A stretch of DNA of 64,000 nucleotides from Crotalaria pallida (Eukaryota; Streptophyta; Magnoliopsida; Fabales; Fabaceae), in the NCBI GenBank assembly GCA_037953625.1, contig CM075652.1:17008501-17072500 (forward strand), read 5' to 3'. How positions within the stretch are numbered: the first letter of the stretch is position 1; each line of letters opens with the position of its first letter. The translations under genes were made by a program, and so were the position numbers. Below, in pieces: positions 1 to 13,114 of this stretch. The notes beneath the pieces were generated by a model, which saw only the letters and a program-made list of their open reading frames with translations, did no database searches and was not told where the DNA came from.

Positions 1-2658
1 AGGCTCTTTTGTCTCAAATACTTCTTTAGTTTAAATTTAACATTTTAAAACACATACTTTTTGTCTTAAAACAAACTTTAGACAGCCGTAAACATAATCC
101 AATAATCCCAAACAAGTCAAATCAAATTATCTTAAATTGATTAATTTTGAAAACCAATTACGTACTTAAACAATTTCCAAAACACACACAATGATACACA
201 ACGCTTAATCACACATATACTCAAAACCAAATGGAACTAAAGATATAAACCAAGCACATTTATTTTCACGCAACTAAGTCTCCTAGGCTTATTGATACTC
301 CATGGCCGAATGACATCCAATAAACAAGTTAGAAATTACAAATCCAAATCACACCACCAGCTTAATTTTATTTCAAGTATTCAGACACAATTTCATTTTC
401 AATTGATTAAACCATCTTATATACTCTTATTATTCTAAACCGAATAGGATTTAAGAAAATGATTTAACATTTCCAATCAAACACAACATTCTTCACATAA
501 AGCAGGTTCATCATCAAAACACAAGATAAGGAAATTATTTCTTCCTTTTATATTTAGAAACCGTGAGCTTTCATGGAAAAATTATCACACTTTAATTTAT
601 TTCCTTAACTTAAATCAATCCACTGAATCAAGCATCACACCAAGAATCTTATTTCTCAAATCAACATGTACAATAAAATCAATTCACTCCCTTTATCTTA
701 AATTAAAACCGAATATAAAAATATTAGTCACAACATTATCTTAAGTAATTTAGCTTAACATAATCCCACGAAACATACTCATTTCTTTTAGGTCACTTCA
801 TGAAAAAGAGGCCTAATCTAATTCCTATGTATAGGCCGAATTTCACTATGACTAAAATAAGGTTTTTGATTCACTTTTTCAACATGCACACATCAAGGTT
901 CATGAATCAAATCATGCACTTTAAGAAAATCCTTAAATCAAAGAGAAATCACATGTATATGTCTTTTTCATGGAAACAAAACATGATCTCTTGGTTTTTA
1001 ACTCAAACCGAATTATCATCATTATAAATCAAGAGTAAAACTTAAATCTTTAACATGCAAGATCATAGATCAAAACAAAACCACTTTTCAAAAAATTAGT
1101 TTCTTTGGTTTCCTTTGTTAAAATCGTGTCATGCAATAAGAAAGATCAAGGTTTTTGTTTAAAAATCACATGCATGACTTTTTAAGATCAAAAATTTTCG
1201 AGAATCAAGGCAAAGATCAGAGTTTCTTCCTAATCAACTACACATCATCACATGCATGAGAGGATCAAGGCAAATAAATGATTCTAAGCACAAATTTAGA
1301 ACAAAACCATGACAATAAGGGTTACAAGTTAAAGATCAAACCCAAAAACAAAGCTTCATCAAAATCAAATCAAGATCAAGGCATTTTAATAACTCAAATG
1401 AACTTCTATAAGTCTAGAGTTAACATGCAAGAACTTGAATCAAAATAAAAAGCATCTTGACCTAATTCCCTAGTTATGACCGAATCACAAAGTCCTTGAG
1501 TTAGTGTTTTACAAGTTCATTTGACTCTTGAAATTCATGATCAAAGCTTAAACCTTACATATACCCATAGATCAATCATAAAATTAGACATGCAAGAAGA
1601 AATGAAGATTGAAAGGCTTAGAAAAATAAAAGCTAACTCTAACACCCTAAGTTCTTCGAATACACCCACCAAATCAAGGTCTCTTAACTCTAGGTTCTTG
1701 GATCTTCAAGGGAGGTCTTTGGTTTTGGCTTGATCTCCTCTTCTTCCTCCTTCTTCCTCACGGTTCCTCTTTTCCCTCTCTCTTTCTCCTTTTTTTTTTC
1801 TTAGTCTAAGAGTTGGATGAGCTCTTTAGACTTGTATTTTGGGTGGTGTTTGGGCGTGGAAGAGCAAAAATGAAAATGGGTGAAGGAAAATGAATGGAAT
1901 GCACCTAAGGGACAAGACTTAAATAAGCAATCCATGGCTTCCTATTTTGCCCTTGAGTAATTCGGCTAAGAGCTTTTGAGGGAGGGGTAAATTCGGTTCT
2001 TCTATAACTTTGCATGGGTGGAGGTTAACATTGCCAAGGAGACAATGTAGGGGACATTAGGTGCTTAGGGGTCATTTAGGTTCATTTACTTGTTGGTTCT
2101 CCTTAGGTTTTCTATTATTTGGTAAAGGATTTAGTTAGAACTTGGTTACACTTAGTTACTTGGCTAGTCACTTAGGAAATTCCTAGGCTTTCTCTCCACA
2201 CATACACACACATACGGCACACACATATTCACCTACATGCACACACTCACTTACACGCCTAAAACATACACACATGCATATACAACACATACATTCATGC
2301 ATACACCATCATATATTTTTCACTAATTAAATTTGCACATAATCATAAGCATACACACACACAAAACCGTATATACATGTTTCCACATAGAAAATAAATT
2401 TTCCACCTCATAAAATCATTCAGGTATAAAATCATAATTCCTTTAAGACACCAAAATATCGAACACATAGACTTTTCCAAAAACTCGATTTCTAAACTTT
2501 TGATATTATTTCAGGAAATCATTTCTTTAAAGTTACTTGTTACCTTGAAAATGTTAATTAGGAAATTTATTTAAGAGGATATTCTTTCAAAAACATTTTT
2601 CTCAAAACATATCTCTTTAGTATTTTATTTCCATACGAGGAATTTGCGGGGTGTTACA
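1..2658. mobile_element. LTR retrotransposon piece (element A), left end outside window
   Basis: No convincing coding sequence is present; the longest open frames are 60-75 codons and resemble nothing. The block ends in TGTTACA at 2652-2658, the usual end of TGTAACA...TGTTACA LTRs. The next bases (2659 on) are the interior of another element's LTR, known from its second copy at 7311-7467. So element A appears to be inserted in the left LTR of element B. A probable 5-bp target duplication would start ACCTT at 2659, but the other side lies outside the window. Family not identified. Confidence 0.5.
2190..2360. repeat. CA-rich low-complexity tract
   Basis: Imperfect runs of CACACA and ACATAC alternate over about 170 bp inside element A. 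It is a degenerate dinucleotide tract, not a coding region. Confidence 0.6.
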
Positions 2659-2815
2659 ACCTTTGGCACTTAACTAAATACTAACCCTAACACAAACTAA
2701 TTCTAATACCAATTAACGCTTTCAACTGAAAATCGAGACTTAAGAATGCTACGACACTTATTACAATTCGATTAACTAAGGCACCTAACCACTTAGTAAA
2801 TTTGGGGATGTTACA

Positions 2816-2832
2816 ATTCTCCCCCACTTATA
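2816..2832 (-). promoter_or_regulatory. Polypurine tract of element B
   Basis: Read on the minus strand this is TAAGTGGGGGAGAAT immediately before the LTR start TGTAACATCC. That is the expected place and composition of the plus-strand priming tract. Confidence 0.7.
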
Positions 2833-4882
2833 TGAATTTCGTCCCCGAAATTCGGCTTACTTCAATGGAAAAGGAGAATATAGAGCTATATGCTCGATTA
2901 AAGGAGAGGTTTTAACCTACTTCAAGATAGACACAATCTTGGGGATTCACTCCCCCACTTAGGATACAACTCCGGTTAGGTTTCTTTACTAGGCCTACTG
3001 GATTACTATTGAGACTCTCACCAAAAAGTCTCACTTAGTTTCTTAAGGTTCCAAACGTAAAGTTTGAAGCCTAGGGGCATTACCTGCCAATACAAACCTA
3101 CATAGTCCTATATTCATATACAACATGTAAACACTCAAGAACAATTAAGGCAACAATTAAAATTCAATCACAATCAAAAGAAAATTTGAATACAAACAAA
3201 AGATCAAAATACTGTGCTAAGTTAAAACTTTCATTTTAGGATCAAACCTAATTTAAACACCAGGAACACCATTTGAATTTTATCAAGGAATACACTTTTT
3301 AAAAGAAGAGTAGAGCATCCACTCTACACAAATAAGTAAAAACAATCCATACACACCAAAAGGAGTTTTGCATTGAAGAGAAAAAAAAAGTTTGAAAAGT
3401 TTGCAAATGGCAAGACTCTCTTAGGATCACAGGGAATTATGATTGGTGTACGGATGGAAATAAGGTTTGAGAAGAAACAGTTAAATGCATCGGCTTTTCA
3501 AAACAAATTTAAATATTCATTGAGAACCTTAAATGGTTGTATACTATATATATGTGTCCATAGAATAATTGAAACTATGTTTAAGGCATATGATAGAAAA
3601 TACATTTAAATTCCCATAGGAACTAGTTTATGTATATAACAAAAGCAATTGGAATGTTCAAACATTCCGAGTGTCAAATATAAAATAAAGGACACCTCAT
3701 GAAAGTTAAAGTTAAGAAGTAACTTGGATACAAATAGGGTTAAACCGTAAAGGTTATTATGAAAAATAGACACAGGGTTTGTCCTTTGGAAAATAATCTA
3801 ATAGAGATTGATAAAATAGATTGAAGATATTACATAATCATATACACTTCAATCGTATGTATAGAAAATAAGTTGTCGTTTCCATTACAAGTTTGTCACT
3901 TGTAAGGTTTTCCTTAGAGAAGGTTACTTTGAAAAAGATAGATATACTAAGGAAAGATGGAAATTATCAGAGTCTGAATCAATTCCACACTATGGAAATT
4001 ATAAAAATATCAGTGTACTTGACATTCATTTCAAATCATAGTACTAATACTTTTTGAAAATAAAGTCTTGAAAGGTTTGTTATAAAAGCACTTTCATACT
4101 TTCAAAATCAGAGTACATTATCACCAAAGAATGATGTGGAAATGTAGAAGGTAATTAGGTCTTACTAAGATGACACTTAGTAATTATAGTTAAAGGCAAT
4201 TACAAAAGATTAATTCCTATTCACTTTCGCTGCGCGCTCTGATAAAGGATGCTCGGAAAGTAAAAGACTAAATGACCTCTAGTACCAATCCTATTCCTAG
4301 ACTTGGAAAATAAATCCAACAATTATTTGATTAGATCCAAGGACTCAACGATGTCATCTACCGATGAATACAAAATGCAAGGGATCCGTCTCGATTCTAT
4401 ATTGCATTGGAGATACAATCATTTCCGTGCTACTTGAGTCCAATCAAATAGAAAATGACTCATCTTCGATTCCAAAGGAGGCTTTGAAATTTCGTCTTAA
4501 AGCGAAATCTCAATTTCTTGTCATATTCGAAATAGACATGATTGATTCAAAACTAAGAGTTAGTCCTTCCCGGTGGGGTAGCAATTTCATGCTCTGTCCC
4601 GTTGGGAGTTTTCCTTTCCCTTAGTCTCTACTTTTGTCCATTTCTGAATACAACAAAGTTATACTTTGAAAATTTTAGTTAGCCCACTTCAAAATGAAGA
4701 TATACTTCTATGACTACTAAACTATGACTCACCCTACTAAACTATACTCATACCCACTTATAATGCATGCATGAAACACTAATGTTCACTACTTAATCAA
4801 CTATCTACTAGTTACTCTCATGTGGAGTAACTCTTTGGGAGTAAGAAAGGTCCATACTCCGCGACCGAGGATTGCAACCATT

Positions 4883-4894
4883 GCTCTGATACCA
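4883..4894 (-). promoter_or_regulatory. tRNA-iMet primer binding site of element B
   Basis: The minus strand reads TGGTATCAGAGC, complementary to the 3' end of plant initiator methionine tRNA, three bases inside the right LTR. It fixes the element's orientation. Confidence 0.85.
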
Positions 4895-6375
4895 TATTGT
4901 AACATCCTACTTTTAAACTTTAAGAAAATACTTTTAAATAACGTTTAAAAGTGAAAATGTTCGGGGTTTACAAAAATTTTGGCAGTTTCCTTTAAAAATC
5001 GGACTTTTCCCGAATAAAATTAAACCTGTCAGTCCAGAACAGTTTCAATCCAGTAAAAACATAACTTTCAGATCAAGCTATACAAACTTTCTAAAATACT
5101 TTCAATTGACAAAAGAGAAGATATAATTTATACATTAATAAAATACACTTAAATAAAAACATCACTTCCAATTAAATAACATTTACAAAATCTAATTATT
5201 ACAATATAAGACCTATGAATGGTTGCACTACAAATAGGACCGTGAGGTCTCCCTAGGCAATATCCTCCTCAGGAAGAGTATAACTTTCTCGGCCTTGACA
5301 TTCTGGGTGCCTTTTCTCCTTGGTGTACCTAATATGACCACTGTAAGGGTGAGTACTTTGAAATCTAGATCAAAGAAAACGTTTAAAAACAGTAATAAAC
5401 CATAAATAGGTATATTCATACACAAACATTGGCAATTAAGCAAACTACAATTCCATTAACAAGTAAAACATTCCAACATAATTCCATTTAGTAACTATGC
5501 CTGCTGAGAATATAATACTATAGTATAATACTATAATGCACAATCACATGGTTATGCTCTGCTAACGTCACACTTAGATTATTTAATTCTCGAATCCGTT
5601 ATTGAACATTTTATTTCATTTTAATCACTTTAACACTTTTGATCGGATTCGTTGAATTAAAACATCTATACAATGCATTCACATTTTCCCTTTTCACTTT
5701 CACACTTTAACTTTAACAATTAACAATTTAACACTTTTAACAATTGGGTACATTATGTTTCACATTCTCCCCGAAGGAGGGTTCCTCACACAATGTACCT
5801 TAACACTTTTCCCTTTTCAATAACAATATACAACCCTCACATACACCCTCCACTCTGGGGAAAAACAGACCAGGAGTAAGTATTTCTCAACCTATAGTTG
5901 GGTGCTTCACCTCCACTTAGGAAGGTCCCTCGCTCACCCGCTTGCACAGCACTTCACCCCTCTAGGGTTCGTCATGCAATTTGGATTGATTCGCCCAAAT
6001 TGGCTTTAGCAGAAATCACCCTCGACTGGCCAAAACAAGCCAAAGTAATAGAATTATCGTGGTTTGCGTAGAACCAACCCCCAACACGGGAAGCAAACCC
6101 GTGTCCTTTGCAAGATCAAAGTTCTCCACAATAATTCCAATATCTTACTTTTGCCCTCATCTATCGTAAAACGACGTGTGTTTTTCCCCTACTCCTAACG
6201 TCTACCTTTACTCCATGCATGATCCAAAAATCAAAGTATTTCTCAATTGAATTCAAAGCCCTTTTTGTCCTTTAGAAAAATATCATTTGTTTGGTCCAAA
6301 TTCAATTGAGAAAGAGTTGGCCCTATTAATGCATAACTATATGAATGTCATTTTACAATTCATATGCATACACTT

Positions 6376-6378
<3 letters not shown>

Positions 6379-6428
<50 letters not shown>
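6379..6428. repeat. (AAT)n microsatellite
   Basis: About 16 uninterrupted AAT units inside the right LTR of element B. Confidence 0.95.
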
Positions 6429-7000
6429 CATGAAACAATATCAATTTCCAGGTAATCAAAACGAACATACATAATTAACATATCAATTAAACTTAGGGTT
6501 TTCTAACTAAACTCTACCCTCTTAACCATCAACCTAACCAAACACTAAATACACCCATTTATAACTCTATGACTATAATTAAACCCCTTCTCTAATGCTA
6601 AACCCAAAGTACACCCCTTACCTCTTGAAGAGAAGAGGAGAAGATGAGAAGTTGAGGGGGCACCAACCCAAGCTCCCCAAGTTCTTCCTCTCTTGATTCC
6701 TATGGCTCCCCAAGCTCCTTGGACCAATTTGAGGCTCCTAATGATAAATTGCACCATTTGGGGTTTAGGGTTAATTTGGGGGTTTTGTGAGGAAGAGAGG
6801 AAATTGAGAATTGAGAGAGGGAAATAGTTTAGGGAGTGATAGGGAGATGATTTGGGGGTTTAATTTGTGGATTCATGGTGGTGGCTTTGGAAAATCACAA
6901 GCGCTAGGGGAGGAGAAGAAGAAGAAGTCGTGTGAGAGGAGAGAGGGAACTTTGTGAAAATGAGTTCAAACACGTGTTCAGAGTCTGATATATCAGTGGT

Positions 7001-7189
7001 TAATCGATTAACCACTTTGTTTAATCGATTAACACTTGACAATTACACAAGGTTAATCGATTAGCCTTGACCTTAATCGATTAGCGCCTGAATGTGGCTA
7101 AAAATTTAATCGATTAAGACACTCATTAATCGAGTAGGGGCTGAATGTTGCATAAAATCTAATCGATTAATGCTTTAGTTAATCGATTA
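7001..7189. promoter_or_regulatory. Phased array of eight TAATCGATTA palindromes in LTR
   Basis: Copies of TAATCGATTA (one variant, TAATCGAGTA) start at 7001, 7022, 7054, 7074, 7107, 7127, 7160 and 7180. Spacings alternate 20-21 and 32-33 bp, giving a pair period of 53 bp. On the element's minus strand the array lies about 280-470 bp from the LTR start, which should be U3. That it binds a factor is inference. Confidence 0.7.
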
Positions 7190-7467
7190 ACTCAATGAAA
7201 ATTGCCTTTCTTTCATACTTCTAAGAGTTCTAAGCTCTCCCCACTCATCCTAACATACTCTAAGCTAAAACCTACATCCTAAACACATTCCAATCTATCC
7301 TTAACCCATAACCTTTCGCACTTAACTAAATACTAACCCTAACACAAACTAATTCTAATACCAATTAACGCTTTCAACTGAAAATCGAGACTTAAGAATG
7401 CTACGACACTTATTACAATTCGATTAACTAAGGAACCTAACCACTTAATAAATTTGGGGATGTTACA

Positions 7468-9250
7468 GAACCAATCCCCCGACATGGGTGGCCAGTCCAT
7501 GCCCTCTTAGGAGATCAAAGTTCCACCCACGACAATTCCCGCGGTTGTTTCACTAGCACAACCTAGTCACATACCACTCACGTCCATCAGTTCATTGGAC
7601 CTTCGCGAAACGTCCTTCAGCCCAATTGAACCTTCACGTCTTGTCTTCCTCAACTTCCTCGCCGTCCACCTTATGACTCCCTGCATGAACCGCTTCTATG
7701 TATGACAGATTACATTCTCACTTAGATTTCATTCAATCCATAATTTCTTTAAATAGGATGACTCAATTGATTTAGAAACCCACTTTTCACTATTTTCATA
7801 AATTGTGTATCCTTTCCTGGGCTTCCAAATCACTTGAGTGATCTCTACATTGTGTCACTTCAAAATCAATTCATATCACATAATAAATTAAATTGAGAAT
7901 GTACTCTGACTACATATATCATCTTACCAAGATCATTGAAAAGGAAAACTAAACATCAATCCTTGAACTTTAAAAAAAACAATTTATTGTTTTGGAGAAA
8001 ACATGTAATTTGATTCAAAAACACTGATTTGCAAATCCTTTTCATTGGCCTTAGTATTTTCTCATCACTCATGTTGTGGTGCATAATGTAATTGATTCTC
8101 AAAGGGACTTAAATCATCTTGCATTTTTATAATCGCTCTTCTCCTTCATTCAAGTCTCATTGAGAATATAATATAGCTTCTAGCATAATTTCGACATCAT
8201 AGTCATTGGAAAGGAATTGGTTTCAAAACTCATTTACTTTCAATTTGATTTTCTGAATTGAATTCATATAAAAAAAATTTGAAAATAAACTAAATTATAA
8301 AATATTCTTTTCCTTTCCAATAACTTGAATATACTTCATTATGCACCATTCAACATTTAATTCACCTTTCCTTTTCTCCCTTCATATTTCACTCTCATTT
8401 GTCTCATACAACAATATCTTGGCACTGGTCAGTCTACGATTACATCGACGGACACTGGAACACATCCAGCCGACTACGTCGACATGGTCAACCAGGCCAA
8501 ATAAACTTCACCACTCTTATCTCTTTTCTCTCTTTATCTCTTGGTGGCAAAATCTTTTCTTTTATTCAAAACCCTTAGTATTGACCAACTACTTTCATTT
8601 AATTGTAGTGCTATTCCTTTTTACTTCCTTATACTCAACAACTTATAATACATGATATCATACAATTTCACTAACAAATTATGACACACAATATTATATA
8701 TTTCATTAATAACTTATGACACATAATCTTATATATCTCACTCCTTATAAGCAAAAGAACTTGGAACAGGAGATTCACAATAGAATAGGGACCATTTCCT
8801 CAGGTCGAAAGGAAAGAACCGCTCTGATACCATATTGTAACATCCCAACTTATATTTGATATAGAAAATATTATTAAAATCATTATTAATCATAAAGTGT
8901 ACAAACTATTTGAGTATACATTTAAAAGTACATTGGAATGTTACAGACCCCACATTTTACAAAAGCTTCCAACCTTTTCCATTACCAAGATCTCAGACAT
9001 AAATCCTGAAAGGCAATCAGACTTGTGACTACCCGATACAGACATCACCTCACCTTTTGTTCTTTTTCTATATTTTCCACTTCTTTCGCAAGCCAATAAA
9101 ACCCTAGGTCTTCTCTTATATGTCAATCCGCCTATGTCTGACTGATATATAACAATCACATGTTTTTGTTCTCTTTCAACAGATTGAACCCAACGGATCA
9201 ATTCGTCTCTACTTGCGAAAATCTTATTATGTGAAAAGTCATCACTATAA
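7468..9250 (-). mobile_element. LTR retrotransposon remnant (element C), related to element B
   Basis: Its first 100 bases resemble 6065-6160 inside element B's LTR (ACCAATCCCCC..., then GAGATCAAAGTT), so element B seems to have inserted into a related LTR. A tRNA-iMet primer site lies at 8821-8832 and a TGTAACATCCC LTR start at 8836, in minus orientation. No gag or pol frame is visible. The end of the right LTR could not be fixed; it may be the ATGTTACA at about 8938-8945 or lie further right. Confidence 0.55.
8821..8832 (-). promoter_or_regulatory. tRNA-iMet primer binding site of element C
   Basis: Minus strand TGGTATCAGAGC, three bases before TGTAACATCC at 8836, in the same arrangement as element B. 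Confidence 0.8.
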
Positions 9251-9261
9251 TCTGCAATAAC

Positions 9262-9480
9262 ATTTTGAATGAAAAAAACAAAGTTATATTAGGAATATAA
9301 AACTAAAAAAAAGAATGAAAAAAACCATGTTATTTTAGGAATTTTTAAAAAAATAATAAAAAAACAAAGTTATATTAGGATTTTAAAATAAAAAAATGAA
9401 AAAAAAAGTTATATTAGAGATTTAAAAAAATTGTAAAAAACAAAGGTATATTAGTATTTTAAAAAAAAAAAGCAAAAAGA
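9262..9480. repeat. Degenerate A-rich tandem repeat
   Basis: About five imperfect units of 35-45 bp share a core like AACAAAGTTATATTAGGA, followed by runs of A. Composition is very A-rich; no coding potential. Confidence 0.7.
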
Positions 9481-9494
9481 AAAAAATAAAAAAA

Positions 9495-9720
9495 AGTGGT
9501 TGTAACACCTGGTTATGTGGTTATGACTACAAAGGTCGTAACACTAGTGTTACGACCAGGCCACAATAAAAAAGTTGTAACACTGGGTTACGACCAACCA
9601 TAAAATTCAGTATATAGATAAGTCGTGTGCCTCCCTTACGACTACTAGGTCGTAAGCTTTAATTACGACCAAACAAAATTCTTAAAAGAATTAATTCAGG
9701 TACAGTTACTTATTAAAAAA
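9495..9720. repeat. GGTCGTAAC sub-terminal-like repeats with a 24-bp palindrome
   Basis: GTCGTAAC, GGTTACGACC and related words occur repeatedly on both strands. At 9534-9557 they form a perfect 24-bp palindrome with half-site GGTCGTAACACT, whose centre contains CACTAGTG. The same GTCGTAA word recurs at 11149-11155 beyond the hAT insertion. This looks like the sub-terminal region of a DNA transposon, but I could not define its ends. Confidence 0.55.
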
Positions 9721-9962
9721 ATCATCTTAATTAAGAATACAAATCAAACACATGTTAAAATACTTTATGCATGACTTTTGGAGATTACCTTGTCTCTAAG
9801 GTAATTCAGGTTCAACGCCAGCCATTAAAAGCGATAATATTAGTATGATGGAGATTAAGAGTTGCTACCAAAAGAAAGTTTCACATGGTAAAACGATTTC
9901 GGGGGGTTTTATATTTAAAAAAAAAAGATTTTACACGGGTCGTAGGGGTGGCTTACGAGGGG

Positions 9963-11140
9963 TAGGGGTGTAACGGTCCGGTCTGGTCCGGTCTTTTATG
10001 TATATCACAGACCGGACCGATTAAAGTTAGGCAGTCTGGTCCGGTTCGGTCCGGTCCAGGCATCATCCACACTCAAGGACCGGACCGGACCGTTGTCTAT
10101 TCGATCCGGTCCGATCTAGACCACGGTCTTGTTAAGGAATAAGGCAGCCTTGTTATTACGAAGAAGACAAGAAGCATTTATCAGGAAGCAGAAATACAAC
10201 CTTGTTATCAATGGACTATGCATCCTATTCCAACATACACAGCAATACAGCATATAAAGTCCCAAGTTTCAACATACACACAATTCATTAAGGGTTCATT
10301 AAGGGAAAATCCAATTGAAAATCAAGAACAAAATCTAATTTCAAGATCTGACTTCAAGATCTGGATAAATAATAATCCATCTGATTTCAAGATCTGGGTA
10401 GAAATTGTAATTCCTTAAGAGAGATGCTGGAGCGACGACGGCTACGGCGGTTGGCGACTGGCGGCTTTAATGGCGAGAACGATGGCGAGGAAGAAGGCGA
10501 CGGTGGTTGGAGGCTTCCATAGCCACGGCGAGCAGCGACGGCGAGCAGTGACAGCAGTGGACTTCGACGGCGACTTCGACTGTAGTGGACTTCGATGGTA
10601 AGGGGAGAAGAACGACGACTTCGATAGCGAGTTAGAGAAGAACGACGACGAATTCGATGGCGAGTGGAGGGAGAACATAGGGAGAGATGCACAAAATCGG
10701 GGAGAGAGAGAGAGACCCGGCGGTGGAGGGAGGCGGTTGTGAGGTAAAAAGACCGGGGAGAGATCAGAGGGAAAGAGAGAATCGGCGGTGATTGTGTGCG
10801 ATCGGAGGAAGGCGGCTGTGAGGGTTCCAATTAGGGTTGGAAATGTTGAAGCGTGTGGCTCAGTGCAGTGGTTGTGTGAAATTGTGAATTTGCTAGTTTG
10901 CTTCCTGCTTTGTGATGTCATTGTGTGTATGGTTTTTTTTTTATAAATATTTGAACCATCGGTCCGGTCTGGTCTTTGCGGTCTGGAAATTAGCTGGACC
11001 GTGGATCGGACCATTGTAGATCAGACCACATATTTTGAGACCAAACCGGATCGTGAGACTATTCTGGACCGCATTTTTCGGTCTGGTCCGATCCGGTCTG
11101 ATCGATCTCGCGGTCCCAGACCGGACCACTTACACCCCTA
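9963..11140. mobile_element. Non-autonomous hAT transposon
   Basis: Terminal inverted repeats TAGGGGTGTAA (left) and TTACACCCCTA (right) are flanked by a perfect 8-bp direct repeat ACGAGGGG (9955-9962 and 11141-11148), the hAT signature. The ends carry many GGTCCGGTC/GACCGGACC sub-terminal words. The core at about 10425-10850 is much more GC-rich and full of CGACGG/GGCGG runs, with an AGGGTT start, and resembles a captured promoter/first-exon segment. Open frames there (147 and 190 codons, minus) are arginine/serine-rich and not recognisable. No transposase is present. Confidence 0.85.
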
Positions 11141-11160
11141 ACGAGGGGTCGTAAGCCACC

Positions 11161-12745
11161 AGGGGTGGCCCGTACAAAATCAATTTTTTTTTTTTTTATA
11201 GGATAGAAAAGGTATAATTTTTAGTAATGGGGTGGTATAATAACAACTAAGGGTGGCAAAATAATTTGCCTATGTTGAAAGGGTATTAAAGCAAAGCCTT
11301 TTCTAGAAATCACATAAATTCATGAATTAAAAACTTAAATAATTCTATGTTAATAATCGCCCCACTAAATTACTCCATCCCGTGCATCGCGGCAACCATG
11401 GGAAAGACAACCTCTATACACGTTAGTGTTTGGGTGAACCGGAACGTGGTCGACTTTAATAGCAAATTGCGTGTAATTTCAATCCAAGGCTTTGGATGAG
11501 GAAGATGACCAAATGAAGCTTAAGTGGCTTCTTTTAACCCTTCTTCATATTCATCATGGTTGTTTTAAGTGTCAAGCTCAATAGTGGTTCCAAAGTCTGT
11601 CAACATTTCTCTACTTCATTATTTTCAGCTTGTTCCACACCGTTGAACATTTCTCCTGAATCAACACTTCAAATTTTTTACATTAAAGTTATTTATTTTC
11701 AGATTATAGATTAGAATCGTTTTCTTCCGGTTTACAATCTTTGGAATGAACATATAGCTCCTTAATAATAAAATTTGAAACTTCTGGTTCTTCCAAGATG
11801 TGGTTGAAACTTGAAACTCTTGCTTGATAAGAACGCATGATCCGAAAAACGTTTGCAAGAACCCATAATCAACCAAAAAAAGAAGTGGGGCTTTCAAGAA
11901 AACTTCATCTTTGTGCGTTGGCTGAATAAACAAGCCACAATGAATATTGATTTTTTTTAAAAAAAAATAAAAAAAAAAATAGGAAGTAAAACAGAGGAGG
12001 TCATGCAAACATTGATTTTTACTTCGGATTTTTTACCATCAAAACTCAAAAGAACGGACCTTGTAACTGCAAAGGCTAGGATGCACGTAAAAGAAAATAT
12101 TAAAGACATCACATGGAAGAAACGAGTGATTGGAGAAGCAAAGAACATGCGAGAAACTTGGGTTGGAGCCAAATATTGGGTTGCTTAGAACCACAGACTT
12201 CTCCATCAGTTGAGGGCTCTATTAAGCTCTCTTTTGGATGTAAACCCAATATAAAGGAGATATTAATATTAATACCATACATATAAAGGAGATATTAACA
12301 TTAATACCACACATTATAAATAAAAATCCAATTAAATCATCGCATTAACAATAACATTTCATTGATTCGTCCCAACAATAACATTTCATTTAATAGTTTA
12401 CTAGTTACCATAGTAAAGTCATAACAGATGTAAAGAGCATAAGAGCCTGCTTTGTTTGCATCAATGCATTTCTTGAAGAGAAATGTTGTATTCTCCTGAT
12501 AAAAGATGACAGAAACTACAATGAAAGGTGCAACAATAGTAGCCTATTACATTCATTTTTGTGTAATTAAAATACTCCTTTCTCTGGCAGTGTGTGGCTG
12601 GCAGCCTAGCGCCCTGTGATAAATTAGCAAAGTAGTAAAAAATAAAGATAACAATGGTAAATAAGAAAACAAGATAAAACCGCCATGAACCTATTTCTAA
12701 TCTGCTGGGCAAATCAACTGATAAGAGAGATAGAGCTGATAACCA
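11161..12745. other. No recognisable gene or element
   Basis: AT-rich DNA. Frames up to 115 codons (for example 11661-12008 minus) lack recognisable motifs. I see nothing here beyond short A/T runs. Confidence 0.4.
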
Positions 12746-12749
12746 AGTT

Positions 12750-13110
12750 TTCGAAGTTGGTCCTCAACTGAACATTCAACAACAACTGGAACTCATTAAA
12801 CCTATTTCACAAGGGGAAATCAAGAAAGCAATGTTTGACATAAATGTAAATCAAAGTCCTGGGCTGGATGCTTATGGAGCTAGTTTCTTCCAATCAAGTT
12901 GGAGTATTATTGAGAATGATGAAATAGGAGCACCAATGGAAGTTTTGCAGAATGGCAGATTGTTGAAGCAATTAAATTCCAGTGATTGCACTGATTCTAA
13001 AGAATGATAATCTCATAATCCTACAAATGCACGTGAATTTAAGCCAATTGCTTGCTGCAATATCTTCTTTAACTGCAGAAGAGCTGGATATTCAAAGCAG
13101 TGCAGAATAG
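12750..13110 (+). pseudogene. LINE reverse transcriptase remnant
   Basis: The plus strand reads ELIKPISQGEIKKAMF, then NQSPGLDAYGASFF and NGRLLKQLN, matching the start of the LINE ORF2 reverse transcriptase (usual form: APGPDGF...FF...NGRLLKQIN). After LKQLNS a frameshift is needed to continue as VIALILKND and then NAREFKPIACCNI, corresponding to IPK and the FRPISCCN block. The fragment has no start and no catalytic DD block, and stops a few bases before the neighbouring gene's stop codon. It is a dead, truncated insertion. Confidence 0.75.
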
Positions 13111-13114
13111 AGTA

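Larger units (their letters stand above)
2659..7467 (-). mobile_element. Non-autonomous LTR retrotransposon (element B) with 2570-bp LTR
   Basis: The right LTR spans 4898-7467, starting TGTAACATCC and ending GGATGTTACA. The end of the left LTR (2659-2815) repeats 7311-7467 with about three substitutions in 157 bp; the rest of that LTR is interrupted by element A and lies left of the window. The interior, 2816-4897, carries no gag or pol frame. A purine tract (minus strand) abuts the left LTR and a tRNA-iMet primer site abuts the right LTR, fixing minus orientation. Long LTRs with an empty 2.1-kb interior fit a LARD-like element that needs enzymes from a partner. Confidence 0.75.

Noticed and set aside
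10387..11014. 147- and 190-codon minus frames in the hAT core
   Set aside because: Overlapping arginine/serine-rich translations of GC-rich repeats; no domain, and one starts in the transposon's sub-terminal repeats.
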